A stretch of 64,000 nucleotides of DNA from Chitinophagales bacterium (GTDB taxonomy: Bacteria > Bacteroidota > Bacteroidia > Chitinophagales > Chitinophagaceae): the NCBI GenBank assembly GCA_015654695.1, contig JAATGJ010000132.1, forward strand, positions 89,374 through 153,373, given 5' to 3'. The position numbers and the translations under genes were made by a program. Shown piece by piece: positions 18,076 to 26,909 of the stretch. The notes under the pieces were generated by a model. It ran no database searches. It was not told the DNA's origin and saw only the letters and a list, made by a program, of their open reading frames with translations. Numbering within the stretch: position 1 is the first letter of the stretch; each line of letters opens with the position of its first letter.

Positions 18076-18525
18076 ATGATGAACCAAAATTCTGTAGATC
18101 TTTTATTGGTGGAAGATAATGCTGCCGATGCAGAACTTACGATCCATGAGCTGAGAAAAAACAATATGGCCAATAATCTTTTTCATGCAGAAGATGGTGA
18201 GGAAGCTCTGGACTTCATTTTTGCTACGGGAAAATTTGCCGGTCAGAGAGATGTACTGGTCCGGCCAAGACTAATTCTGCTGGATATACAAATGCCCAAA
18301 GTAAATGGCATTGAAGTATTGCAGAAAATAAAAGAAGACCCCAGGACTCAGGCCATCCCTGTTGTGATACTCACTTCGTCGAAGGAAGATCCTGATATTC
18401 AAAAATGCTATGCCCTGGGCGCCAATAGCTATATCGTCAAACCAGTAAATTTTGAGACCTTTGCTCATTCAATTAAAAACCTTGGTTTCTACTGGTTGTT
18501 ATTAAATCAGCCCCCAGTCGGCTGA
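18076..18525 (+). CDS. Rcp1-like single-domain response regulator
   Basis: 149 residues, a receiver of the Rcp1 type (phytochrome-partner family), longer than CheY because of the insert [11 protein letters not shown] between strand 2 and the phosphorylation site. The acidic pair is in LLVEDNAAD, the phosphoacceptor is D70 in [11 protein letters not shown], and the Thr and Lys are in ILTSSKED and SYIVKPVNF. The C-terminus [13 protein letters not shown] is typical. It is probably the target of the CHASE8 kinase just upstream. A decayed second copy lies immediately downstream. Start: ATG 18076, with a second ATG one codon later. Confidence 0.93.
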   Translation: MMNQNSVDLLLVEDNAADAELTIHELRKNNMANNLFHAEDGEEALDFIFATGKFAGQRDVLVRPRLILLDIQMPKVNGIEVLQKIKEDPRTQAIPVVILTSSKEDPDIQKCYALGANSYIVKPVNFETFAHSIKNLGFYWLLLNQPPVG

Positions 18526-18549
18526 GTCCCCGTGGAAATACGATTACCG

Positions 18550-18805
18550 GAAGGCAATATGAACATCATTGCGGTGATCCAAAAACAAGCGGGCTGGAAG
18601 GATTGAAAAAAATAAGGTATGATTAATGAACAAAAATGAGCCCGGTTGTATTGCCGGTTTTTTAAAAAAAGATAATGACATCATGATTGATTACTAACCC
18701 GGAGTTAATAGTTATATTGTTAAACCCGTAGAATTTAAGAATTTTGAAAAAGCTGTTGTAGATATGGGGTTATATTGGTTATTGATTAACCAGCCTCCAA
18801 AGTAG
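18550..18805 (+). pseudogene. Decayed tandem copy of the Rcp1-like receiver
   Basis: No ORF is annotated here by length, but translation shows a broken paralogue of the gene just upstream. From 18588 one frame reads SGLEGLKKIRYD, two stops (18624-18629), then TKMSPVVL. After a shift near the T/A tract at 18656-18670, a second frame reads KKDNDIMIDY, stop (18695-18697), then [29 protein letters not shown] and INQPPK, ending with TAG at 18803-18805. The intact neighbour has [10 protein letters not shown] and [11 protein letters not shown] in the same places. At least three stops and one or two frameshifts mean it is not functional. It is the 3' half or more of a former receiver gene. Confidence 0.85.
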
Positions 18806-18825
18806 ACTCAAACTTTTTTACTTAT

Positions 18826-20262
18826 ATGGAAGAGCTTAAAATATTATTTTTAGAAGACTCCGCCCAGGATGCGGAACTGGCTGGGTATATATTAAAAAAC
18901 GCCGGTATTGATTTTACATTCAACCTCGTAGATACACAGGAACAATACCAGGACGCCCTTGCAACCTACCAGCCAGACATTGTTCTTGCGGACCATTCAC
19001 TTTATCATTTCAATTCAGTTGAAGCTTTAAGAATATTCAAGGCTACAGGCCTTAAAGTGCCTTTTATCCTGGTAACAGGAACAGTATCTGAAGAATTTGC
19101 GGTGGACATTCTCAGGCATGGCGCCGATGATTATTTACTAAAAGATAACCTCGTAAGATTGCCCAACGCAATTCTTAGCAGCCTTGAAAAATACCGCCTC
19201 GACAAAGAAAGGCAGGAATACCTGGATAATATCATAAACAATGAAGCGCTGATGAAAGAAGCTCAGCGATTAGCTCAATTTGGAAGCTGGGAAGCCGACA
19301 TAATTACCGGGGAAGTAAAATGGTCAGACGAAATATTCCGCATCTTTAGTTATGAACCCGGGGAAATCAAACCAGGCCATGATATAATCTTACATCATAT
19401 TCATCCTGAGGACAGGGCAATATACCAGCAGGCTATATATTCCCGCCTGGGCAAACTTGATATTTTGGGTTCCGAGATCAGGATCGTTGATAAGGAAGGC
19501 CATAACAAATTTGTTTACTTTAAGATAGTGGTCAAACGTGATACCTCGGGACAGCTCACGCGCCTTTTGGGTTTTATGCAGGATATAACAGAAAAACGAA
19601 CCCTGGAGAAAGAACTTGCTGACCAGGCGCTGCGCCAGCAAAAATTGATCACCGAAATTACTATACAGGCCCAGGAAAAAGAACGTAATGAACTGGGCAA
19701 AGAACTCCATGATAATATCAACCAGATATTGGCTACTATTAAAATGTTTCTTGGAATCTCCCTGGCTAACCCTGGCAAAAGAGAAGAGCTGATTAACCGC
19801 AGTGTCAAGAATGTTAATTATGCTATTGAAGAAATCAGGAAATTATCAAAGTCCCTGGTAGCTCCGTCCCTGGGTGATCTGGGTTTAATACCTGCGTTGC
19901 AGGATCTTGTTGAAGAAATAAATGTCAGCGATAAATTGAAGGTGCAGTTGATTGCTGAAATCAGTGATGAAAAGAAACCAGATATGAATATGGAACTTAT
20001 GTTGTACAGGATTGCACAGGAACAGTTGAATAATATCCGCAAATATGCAAACGCCGGCAAAGCCGTCATTACCATTAAAACAGCAGAGAATAATCTCCTT
20101 TTTTCCATCACTGACGATGGAGTTGGATTTGACGCCACTCAAAAGGCACAGGGTATCGGGCTCAGAAACATTCGCAGCAGGGTAGATTTTTATTCAGGCA
20201 CGATGGATATTATTTCAGCTCCCGGTCAGGGTTGCACACTTAACATTACCATTCCTTTTTAA
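18826..20262 (+). CDS. Histidine kinase REC-PAS-HisKA_3-HATPase
   Basis: 478 residues, soluble. The receiver (about 5-120) has FLEDSAQDAE and phosphoacceptor D56 in VLADHSLYHF, with the Lys in YLLKDNL. A PAS domain follows (about 145-260) with GSWEADIITGEVKWSDEIF and a closing PAC segment. The dimerisation domain is HisKA_3, with H295 in ELGKELHDNINQ, and the HATPase ends with DDGVGFDAT and GIGLRNIRSRV. HisKA_3 kinases pair with LuxR-type regulators, and one is encoded ten bases downstream, so the two form a cognate pair. The front receiver suggests input from another kinase in this island. Confidence 0.93.
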   Translation: MEELKILFLEDSAQDAELAGYILKNAGIDFTFNLVDTQEQYQDALATYQPDIVLADHSLYHFNSVEALRIFKATGLKVPFILVTGTVSEEFAVDILRHGADDYLLKDNLVRLPNAILSSLEKYRLDKERQEYLDNIINNEALMKEAQRLAQFGSWEADIITGEVKWSDEIFRIFSYEPGEIKPGHDIILHHIHPEDRAIYQQAIYSRLGKLDILGSEIRIVDKEGHNKFVYFKIVVKRDTSGQLTRLLGFMQDITEKRTLEKELADQALRQQKLITEITIQAQEKERNELGKELHDNINQILATIKMFLGISLANPGKREELINRSVKNVNYAIEEIRKLSKSLVAPSLGDLGLIPALQDLVEEINVSDKLKVQLIAEISDEKKPDMNMELMLYRIAQEQLNNIRKYANAGKAVITIKTAENNLLFSITDDGVGFDATQKAQGIGLRNIRSRVDFYSGTMDIISAPGQGCTLNITIPF

Positions 20263-20271
20263 AAAACAGGT

Positions 20272-20913
20272 ATGAAAAGAATTTCTGTTATAATAGTAGA
20301 AGACCACCAATTGGTAAGAGAAATGTGGGCCAGCCTGCTGGAAGAAAAGGCCGAAATAGTTGTAGTGGGAGAATGCGCCGGGTTTGATGAAGCCATTGAA
20401 ACGATCAAAACAAAAAAACCTGACATCGTATTACTTGATATTAATTTGCCCGGCGCCTCTGGTCTCGATGCAGTACCCCTTATCCGGAAATTTTCGCCGG
20501 GCTCAAGGATCATTGCTGTTTCTATGCACAACCAACCGGCTTTTGCCAAAAAAATGTTGCAATTAGGCGCCAGGGGGTATGTTACAAAAAATTCATCCCC
20601 GCAGGAAATGCTTGCGGCAATTGATGAAGTAATGATGGGTAAAACGTATATATGCCTGGAAATAAAAAATCATTTATCAGATCAAATGCTGGATGAATCA
20701 CCCAGGCCTGATATCAAAGATCTTTCCCTGAGAGAGATTGGGATAATCAAATTGATTAAAGAGGGGCTTGCATCAAAAGAAATTGCCGCATCTCTTCAAA
20801 TTTCCGTCCGTACGGTGGAAGTTCACCGGCACAATATCCTGAAAAAACTGGGCTTTAAAAACACGGCCTCTCTCCTTAATTTTATCAATACGACAGACCT
20901 GTCTTTCGGCTGA
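20272..20913 (+). CDS. NarL/FixJ-type response regulator
   Basis: 213 residues. Receiver at about 4-122 with IIVEDHQLV, phosphoacceptor D56 in LLDINLPGASG, VSMHN and the Lys in VTKNSS. A LuxR-type HTH lies at about 148-210 (LSLREIGII, SSKEIAA-like ASKEIAASLQISVRTVEVHR). It directly follows a HisKA_3 kinase and is almost certainly its target. It is a paralogue of the regulators at 5162 and 53413: all three end their HTH with a KTVEVHR-like helix and a NFIN tail. Confidence 0.94.
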   Translation: MKRISVIIVEDHQLVREMWASLLEEKAEIVVVGECAGFDEAIETIKTKKPDIVLLDINLPGASGLDAVPLIRKFSPGSRIIAVSMHNQPAFAKKMLQLGARGYVTKNSSPQEMLAAIDEVMMGKTYICLEIKNHLSDQMLDESPRPDIKDLSLREIGIIKLIKEGLASKEIAASLQISVRTVEVHRHNILKKLGFKNTASLLNFINTTDLSFG

Positions 20914-20979
20914 TAGTATTTTACTTACCTGAGGGCTAGTAATTAATACTTACTGTGTAAAAGTTTACTTGCTGATACT

Positions 20980-20994
20980 TCTGTGAATCACAGA
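20980..20994. promoter_or_regulatory. Perfect 15-base palindrome upstream of a receiver gene
   Basis: TCTGTGA-A-TCACAGA: seven-base arms around one central base, about 100 bases before the receiver gene at 21093 and 67 bases after the preceding regulator gene. It could be an operator for a dimeric regulator, possibly a neighbouring LuxR-type protein. It resembles a CRP half-site pair with far too short a spacer. No T-run follows, so it is not a terminator. Confidence 0.35.
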
Positions 20995-21092
20995 GACATG
21001 CTAATTTTATACCCTTATCCTTTTTTTAATATTTAACCTTATTTTTATTAAGTCTCCTGGCAGTGGCGGTAAATTGCGAAACCCATTTATAT

Positions 21093-21503
21093 ATGGAAAG
21101 GCAAATCACCGTTGTGATAGCAGATGATAATAATTTTTTCCGGGAAAGTTTACGGATACTTCTGTCCGGCCTGGATGCAGTCACCATTGTAGGAGAAGCA
21201 CAAAACGGCGAAGAGGCGATCGCCCTGGCGACAAAACTCTTACCCGGCGTCATCCTTATGGATATTAATATGTCCCCTATTAACGGGTTTGAGGCGACCC
21301 GCAAAATACTTAAACACAACCCTGCCATCAGGATCATCGGGCTATCCATGCACACAGAACCCTCCTATTGCAAAAATCTCTTACGGTTAGGCGCAAGAGG
21401 TTATATCACCAAAAGTGCCCCGCATAATGAAATTATAGACGCTATCATGGAAGTAGCGGCCGGAGGAAAATACATTGATAAGAACTTAACAGGCCTGCTG
21501 TAA
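21093..21503 (+). CDS. Receiver-only protein, truncated relative of the LuxR-type regulators
   Basis: 136 residues from the ATG at 21093 (MERQITVVIADDN); an upstream in-frame GTG at 21063 would add ten unconvincing residues. The receiver has IADDNNFF, phosphoacceptor D57 in LMDINMSPING, LSMHTE and the Lys in ITKSAP. It ends at KYIDKNLTGLL, the point where its LuxR-type relatives continue into a linker and DNA-binding domain. No HTH remnant was found after the stop in any frame read by eye. It has either lost its output domain or acts as a phosphate sink for the kinases in this island. Confidence 0.85.
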   Translation: MERQITVVIADDNNFFRESLRILLSGLDAVTIVGEAQNGEEAIALATKLLPGVILMDINMSPINGFEATRKILKHNPAIRIIGLSMHTEPSYCKNLLRLGARGYITKSAPHNEIIDAIMEVAAGGKYIDKNLTGLL

Positions 21504-21584
21504 TCTACATGCTACAAAATGCGAAAGTGTTTGTGTCTTTGTAATAAAAGAAGTTAACAAGCCTGCTGCGGGTATTATGAAATG

Positions 21585-21614
21585 AAAAAAGGCAGCCAGA
21601 AAATTTTGGCCGCC
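21585..21614 (-). terminator. Rho-independent terminator of ssrA
   Basis: Read on the minus strand, GGCGGCCA and TGGCTGCC pair over eight bases (one G-U) with an eight-base AT-rich loop, followed directly by six Ts. It starts 17 bases after the 3' CCA of the tmRNA. Confidence 0.85.
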
Positions 21615-21630
21615 CCTCATTTATATCATG

Positions 21631-22001
21631 TGGAGCTGGCGGGAATCGAACCCGCGTCCAAACATATTCCCCAAAAGCTTTCTACATGCTTATTTCCTTA
21701 TTGCTTGTCGGCGATATACAGGAAAAGAACAAACCAATACATCACTTAGCTGGATGTTCTTGAGCAACCGTCACAGCCTTCGGTTACAGCATCCTGTTTT
21801 GTTGTTGAGTAGGCGGCGGGGCTTGGTAACAGAACAACCGGCCCGGCGGCCCTAATGACTAACTAATCACTGATTAGGCAGCCATGGCATACTGAGTATT
21901 GCCATTTATAGTTTGAGTATTCAAGATTAAAGTGCTGATTACACAATGCACTGCATGCTTACACTTTCAAAGACCTATGCTGTCAAAACCAGGACAGCCC
22001 C
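21631..22001 (-). ncRNA. ssrA: Transfer-messenger RNA (tmRNA)
   Basis: 371 bases on the minus strand. The 5' end GGGGCTG pairs with CAGCTCC just before the encoded 3' CCA, forming the acceptor stem with one G-U. The T arm GCGGGTTCGATTCCCGC is at the 3' end and the 5' part continues TCCTGGTTTTGACAGC as in other tmRNAs. The tag frame at 21903-21874 reads GGC AAT ACT CAG TAT GCC ATG GCT GCC TAA, i.e. GNTQYAMAA. With SmpB it frees ribosomes stalled on broken mRNAs and tags the product for proteolysis. Only the one-piece form is seen. A strong terminator follows. Confidence 0.96.
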
Positions 22002-22050
22002 ATATTTTCAATCGGCAAATGTTTATTGCTTATTGCAAATTGCAAATTTA

Positions 22051-23433
22051 CTATTTTCCCCACCCAAACCAGTCATTACCATTTGCATACAGCATGAGCC
22101 CCAGCAATAATATCATGCCGGCCATCTGTGCATACTCCATGAACTTTTCATTTGGTTTTCTGCGGGTGATCATTTCATATAATGTAAACATTACGTGTCC
22201 GCCATCCAAAGCCGGTATCGGCAAGAGATTCATGAAGGCAAGTATGATAGAAAGGAACGCAGTGATATTCCAAAATGATTCCCAATCCCACACAGGATTA
22301 AAGATCGATCCGATCGCTTTAAATCCACCGACACCCTTGTAGCCGCCCGTTTTAGGATTAACGATTTTTTTAAACTGCTCATAATATTCTGAGAGCGTGG
22401 TTCCCGTTTTTCTTATACCTGCAGGGAATGCAGCTAAAAATCCGTACTTCTTCACGTTCCATTTCAGCCAGCCCAAACTATCCATCTGCTCGTAATTTGG
22501 TCCAACGCCGTATTGATAAAATCCAAGCCTCCCTTCCCCATCCACCTGCGCTTTAAATTGTACTTCCTGTTTGTCCCGCAAAACCGTTAGCAACACTTCT
22601 GCATTTTTTTTCTCCGATAAATTATTTTTTAATTCATCGAAAAACTGAAACCGTACAGAATCTACACCTATTATCTGATCGTTTTTCCGCAGGCCTGCTT
22701 TGTAGATTTTGGAGGTGTCTGGTATGACAAATGCTATGGCAGGCACTCTCGGTTCTATAAGAGTGATTCTGCCCCTTTTTTTGTTTTCGATCAGTTGACC
22801 CAGCAAATCTTCAGGGATCTTGATATCAAGGATCTGACCGTTCCTGTCAATAGTTATCTTTTCATCAGATACGATCATTTTCTTTAATGTCTTTTCAAAA
22901 TCATCAACAGGCACACCATCCACGGCAATAATCTTATCCCCGCTTCTCAGGCCGATCTTATGTAATGTGCTGTCGGTTACCTGGATGCCATATTTTAAAG
23001 ATTTTGCGGGGATCTTCTTTTCTCCCCAGATCATTAATACAAAAGCGTAGATAACAAAAGCCACCAATACGTTCATGATAACACCACCAAGCATCACAAT
23101 AAGGCGCTGCCAGGCCGGCTTACTCCTGAACTCCCATTCCTTTGGCGGCAGTTTCATCGCTTCTTTATCCATACTCTCATCTATCATACCGGATATCTTT
23201 ACATACCCGCCCAGTGGCAACCAACCGATACCATATACTGTATCTCCCACTTTCTTTTTCACCAATGCAAACCAGGGATCAAAGAACAGGAAGAATTTTT
23301 CTACCCGGCAGCCGAACCAGCGTGCAGTAATGTAATGTCCGAATTCATGCAATATGACCAGGATAGATAAAGCAAGTAATAATTGTCCAACCTGTACTCC
23401 TACTGATGCCCAGTTAATAGCTAATAATACCAT
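22051..23433 (-). CDS. rseP: RIP-type zinc metalloprotease RseP (site-2 protease)
   Basis: 460 residues, an inner-membrane intramembrane protease. The zinc site HEFGH is at residues 29-33 in the first helix and the third ligand lies in IPALDGGHV near residue 410. Two PDZ-like domains occupy the middle (SGDKIIAVDGVPV and KNDQIIGVDSV). The length fits the family (about 450). RseP cleaves anti-sigma factors within the membrane; this genome segment has a FecR anti-sigma (45014) that is a plausible substrate type. dxr lies 133 bases upstream in the same direction, a common pairing. Confidence 0.94.
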   Translation of the reverse strand: MVLLAINWASVGVQVGQLLLALSILVILHEFGHYITARWFGCRVEKFFLFFDPWFALVKKKVGDTVYGIGWLPLGGYVKISGMIDESMDKEAMKLPPKEWEFRSKPAWQRLIVMLGGVIMNVLVAFVIYAFVLMIWGEKKIPAKSLKYGIQVTDSTLHKIGLRSGDKIIAVDGVPVDDFEKTLKKMIVSDEKITIDRNGQILDIKIPEDLLGQLIENKKRGRITLIEPRVPAIAFVIPDTSKIYKAGLRKNDQIIGVDSVRFQFFDELKNNLSEKKNAEVLLTVLRDKQEVQFKAQVDGEGRLGFYQYGVGPNYEQMDSLGWLKWNVKKYGFLAAFPAGIRKTGTTLSEYYEQFKKIVNPKTGGYKGVGGFKAIGSIFNPVWDWESFWNITAFLSIILAFMNLLPIPALDGGHVMFTLYEMITRRKPNEKFMEYAQMAGMILLLGLMLYANGNDWFGWGK

Positions 23434-23566
23434 ATATAAACTGCTAAAAGTCTTTAATTAAAAATAATCTGCAAATATCCGGGAAATATGAGACTTAAAT
23501 AAGCCAGTCATAAATTATTTGAAATTCTTAGGGAATTGCTTTTTTGCCAAATCAGCAAGCTATTGA

Positions 23567-24778
23567 TCAAAGCCGGATAAGATCGGCGGCAAAGTTGCGG
23601 GCCTCACCATCACTGTCAAAATATTCTTCCAGCGTTGGCTTTTCGATAAAAGGTATTTTCTGCATCGTTTTTTCCACTACATCCGTCATATCCAGGAAAT
23701 TGATCCTGTTGCGCAGGAAAGCATATACAGCTATTTCATTGGCCGCATTCATTACAGCAGGAAGATTACCCCCCTTATACAGCGCCTCGGTTGCCAGCGC
23801 CAGGTTCCTGAATGTTCTTATATCGGGTTCTTCAAACGTGAGTGTACTTACCTTTTTAAAATCATATCTTGGAAACCCGTTAGGTATTCTTTTAGGAAAC
23901 GCCAGCGCATATTGAATAGGCAATTTCATATCCGGCAATCCCATCTGTGCTTTAATGCTTCCATCCTCAAACTGCACCATACTGTGAATGATACTTTGGG
24001 GATGTACCACCACCTGTATCTGTTCAGGCTTCAGGTTGAATAACCATTTTGCTTCTATCATCTCCAGCCCTTTATTCATCAGTGTAGCTGAATCAATAGT
24101 GATCTTGGCGCCCATGCTCCAGTTAGGATGCTGCAATGCATGTTCCCTTTTTACATTCACCAGGTAATTGGGTTTGCGGCCAAGAAAAGGGCCGCCGGAT
24201 GCGGTTAATACTATCTTCTCGATCTTATTTCTTGTTTCTCCCACAAGGCATTGAAAAATGGCTGAATGTTCGGAATCAACAGGAATAACCGGTACCCGGT
24301 TTTCTACCGCCCTGCGCATCACAATATCACCCGCTACCACTAATGTTTCTTTATTAGCCAGGGCAATAGGTTTTCCAATCCCAATAGCTTTTAAAGTAGG
24401 CCTTAGTCCTGCGTAACCAACAATACCAGCCAGCATCAGGTCATAACAATCAATAGCAGCTACTTCTTCTAATGCTTTTTCACCTGCAAAAACTTTTATC
24501 TCAGTTGAAGAAAGTTCGCTCTTTACTTTTTCGTATTTTCTTTCATCAGCAATAACAACCATATTAGGGTTGAATTTCAATGCCTGTTCTATCAGCAGTT
24601 CTTCATTGCTGTGTGCCGTTAATATTTCCGCAGAAAATTTGTCAGGGTTACCGGCGATCACTTCCAGCGCCTGTGTGCCGATGGAGCCGGTGGAACCAAA
24701 AATAGCGATGCGCCGGATACCTCCATCGCCTAAAAAAGATTTGGCTGTTGCAGCTTTTGTATATTGTTGCTCACTCAT
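23567..24778 (-). CDS. dxr: 1-deoxy-D-xylulose 5-phosphate reductoisomerase
   Basis: 403 residues from the ATG at 24778 (MSEQQYTKA); the frame is open ten codons further to 24808 but those residues look non-coding. The NADPH-binding motif is IAIFGSTGSIGTQAL near residue 25. The active-site segments are PVDSEHSAIFQ, LTASGGPFLGR and ATLMNKGLEMIEA, and PQSIIHSMVQF follows. The enzyme converts DXP to MEP, the committed step of the MEP isoprenoid pathway, in the cytoplasm. An N-terminal extension of about 20 residues is slightly longer than usual. Confidence 0.96.
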   Translation of the reverse strand: MSEQQYTKAATAKSFLGDGGIRRIAIFGSTGSIGTQALEVIAGNPDKFSAEILTAHSNEELLIEQALKFNPNMVVIADERKYEKVKSELSSTEIKVFAGEKALEEVAAIDCYDLMLAGIVGYAGLRPTLKAIGIGKPIALANKETLVVAGDIVMRRAVENRVPVIPVDSEHSAIFQCLVGETRNKIEKIVLTASGGPFLGRKPNYLVNVKREHALQHPNWSMGAKITIDSATLMNKGLEMIEAKWLFNLKPEQIQVVVHPQSIIHSMVQFEDGSIKAQMGLPDMKLPIQYALAFPKRIPNGFPRYDFKKVSTLTFEEPDIRTFRNLALATEALYKGGNLPAVMNAANEIAVYAFLRNRINFLDMTDVVEKTMQKIPFIEKPTLEEYFDSDGEARNFAADLIRL

Positions 24779-24838
24779 TTTTTTCAATCTTACATGAAAC
24801 GAATACACTTCATATTTCTTAACTACAGACTTCTTCCT

Positions 24839-26335
24839 TTACTTATCCGCCCATTTTAGCAGGTCATCCGCTATTTTTCTATCATTACTCAGCCTGGGAA
24901 CTTTATTTTGCCCCCCCAATTTACCAACAGATTTCATGTAATCAATAAATCCGTTTTTACGTACCGCCCTTATTTTCAATGGAGTTAGAATATTCCCGTT
25001 GATCAGGTCGCCATAATACACATTTTTGTTTTGCAATGTTTCGTCCAGTTTCCTGGCAAACTCCTGCATATTGGATGGTGTATTTTCAAATTCAATGAAC
25101 CATTCATGGTATGATTTACCTTCTCCTTTACTTACAAAAGGAGCTACCGTAAATTCAGTGATATGAACATTCTCTTCCTTTGCCGCTTTTAACAGGCTAT
25201 ACTCTACTTCCTCTCCTATCACATGTTCCCCAAAAGCCGAAATAAAATGTTTTGTCCTGCCAGTGACTAGAATGCGATAGGGATCTGTAGAAAGAAATTT
25301 TACTGTATCACCAAGATTATATCCCCACAGGCCTGCATTGCTGTTAATGATCAATGCATAGTTCTCACCCACTTTTACATCACGCAGTGACAGCCGTGGC
25401 GGGTTATTATTAAAAATCTCTCCTGCCGGCACAAATTCAAAGAATATCCCGCTGTTGGTGTTCAGCAATAGCCCTTCAGCATTTTGTGAATCCTGGAAAG
25501 CAAAGAAGCCTTCACTTGCCGGGAACAATTCAATCGTATCAATTTTTTTCCCGATACTCTCAAACAACTTTGCCTTATAGGGTTCAAAATTTACTCCTCC
25601 CTGCACCATCAAATTGAAATTGGGAAATATGTCTGCTATTTTCTTTTCTTTTCTTTTTATCAATTCATCAAAATACATCTGCATCCACGGCGGTATTCCA
25701 CTGATAAGCGTCATATTCTTATCCATCGTTTCATCTACTATCTTGTTCAGCTTTGTTTCCCAGTCTTCAATACAATTGGTTTCATAAGAAGGAAGTTGGT
25801 TCGTGCGCAGGTAACTGGGTATATGATGATTCACTATACCACTTAACCTCCCGGTGGGTATATCGCCTATTCTTTCCAGTTCAGGTGACCCGGAAAGAAA
25901 GATCATCCGGCCATCGGCAAATTTGGAATTGCCCGTCTCAGCCATATAGCAAAGCAGCGCATTACGGGCCGTATTGATATGATTGGGGATGGAATCTTTA
26001 GTGATCGGGATATACTTAGTACCGCTGGTAGTACCGGAGGTCTTGGCGAAATAGATAGGCCGGCCTTTCCAAAGTACATTATGCTTACCTTCTTTAATCT
26101 GGTTGATGAAGGGCTTCATTTCCTCGTAATCCCTGATTTGAATAGCTTGCCTGAATTCTTCATAGGTATTCACCTGGCTCAAACCCGCCTCTTTACCAAA
26201 TTCAGTGGTACGGCCTGTTTTGATAAGTGTTTTGAGGATAGTTTCCTGGTCGGCAACGGCTGTAGCCATCCCTTTACGGATACCTTTATATATATATGAA
26301 GCGAATGGCTTGGCTAGAAATGACTTGATTTTCAT
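24839..26335 (-). CDS. GH3 auxin-responsive promoter family protein (acyl-adenylating enzyme)
   Basis: 498 residues of the GH3 branch of the ANL adenylating superfamily. The phosphate-binding motif is AKTSGTTSGTKYIPIT near residue 97, the middle motif is ELFPASEGFFAFQ, and the later motif is NLGDTVKFLSTDPYRILVTGRT in two pieces: NLGDTVKF and YRILVTGRTKHF. Plant members conjugate amino acids to jasmonate or auxin; bacterial members are common in Bacteroidota, with unknown acyl and amino substrates. It is next to dxr but has its own 60-base gap. Divergent from rplU. Confidence 0.88.
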   Translation of the reverse strand: MKIKSFLAKPFASYIYKGIRKGMATAVADQETILKTLIKTGRTTEFGKEAGLSQVNTYEEFRQAIQIRDYEEMKPFINQIKEGKHNVLWKGRPIYFAKTSGTTSGTKYIPITKDSIPNHINTARNALLCYMAETGNSKFADGRMIFLSGSPELERIGDIPTGRLSGIVNHHIPSYLRTNQLPSYETNCIEDWETKLNKIVDETMDKNMTLISGIPPWMQMYFDELIKRKEKKIADIFPNFNLMVQGGVNFEPYKAKLFESIGKKIDTIELFPASEGFFAFQDSQNAEGLLLNTNSGIFFEFVPAGEIFNNNPPRLSLRDVKVGENYALIINSNAGLWGYNLGDTVKFLSTDPYRILVTGRTKHFISAFGEHVIGEEVEYSLLKAAKEENVHITEFTVAPFVSKGEGKSYHEWFIEFENTPSNMQEFARKLDETLQNKNVYYGDLINGNILTPLKIRAVRKNGFIDYMKSVGKLGGQNKVPRLSNDRKIADDLLKWADK

Positions 26336-26485
26336 GATTTCAGCTATAAAAAGGCCAAAAGACCCGTCCGAATGGCGGCAGAATAAGTTAATTCATAACA
26401 GGTTTCAGCCGGGGCGGGCCTGCAAATATAAAGGAAAGGGCAGGCAAACTACCCCATGAAACTGTTATAAAACTTTGATTTTCCG

Positions 26486-26516
26486 TTTGCCGGTTAGAAA
26501 CTTTCCCTTACTTTTG
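26486..26516 (+). promoter_or_regulatory. Bacteroidota-type promoter of rplU
   Basis: TTTG at 26486-26489, a 19-base spacer, then TACTTTTG at 26509-26516, an exact match to the Bacteroidota consensus TTTG-N19-TAnnTTTG. It lies 19 bases before the rplU ATG. Confidence 0.8.
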
Positions 26517-26534
26517 CATCCCTAATTTCAGATT

Positions 26535-26834
26535 ATGATAGCAGTAATAAAAATCGCCGGACAGCAGTTTAAAGTAGAAAAAGACCAGACCTTATACGTC
26601 CCTCACCTGGCAGGTAATGCCGGTGACCAGGTTGACCTGGAAGTATTGCTGACCGCTGCCGATGGAAAGTTATCTCTTGGCTCTTCAGTAAAAGGAACAG
26701 TAAGCGCCGAGATACTGGACCATGTAAAAGGTGATACGGTGATAGCCTATAAACAAAAAAGAAGAAAAGGTTTTCACAAAAAGAAAGGTCATCGCACTGC
26801 TTATACAAAAATCAAAGTAACGGGTATTGCTTAA
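26535..26834 (+). CDS. rplU: 50S ribosomal protein L21
   Basis: 99 residues, the family length. The opening IAVIKIAGQQFKVEKDQ and the C-terminal KGDTVIAYKQKRRKGF and KKGHRTAYTKIKV are standard for L21, which binds 23S rRNA. It is followed by rpmA (L27) after 75 bases, the usual pairing, under the consensus promoter just upstream. Confidence 0.98.
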   Translation: MIAVIKIAGQQFKVEKDQTLYVPHLAGNAGDQVDLEVLLTAADGKLSLGSSVKGTVSAEILDHVKGDTVIAYKQKRRKGFHKKKGHRTAYTKIKVTGIA

Positions 26835-26909
26835 ATAACAAATCATAAATCCCAAATCCCAAAGTTGACAGATTGGAATTTGGAATTTTAATTTTAAAAA
26901 TTTCATTTT

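Noticed and set aside
20980..20994. CRP-type binding site
   Set aside because: TGTGA and TCACA are present but separated by one base, not six; kept only as an unassigned palindrome.
21628..21855. 75-codon plus-strand frame
   Set aside because: It lies inside the tmRNA on the opposite strand; the T arm and tag frame explain the sequence.
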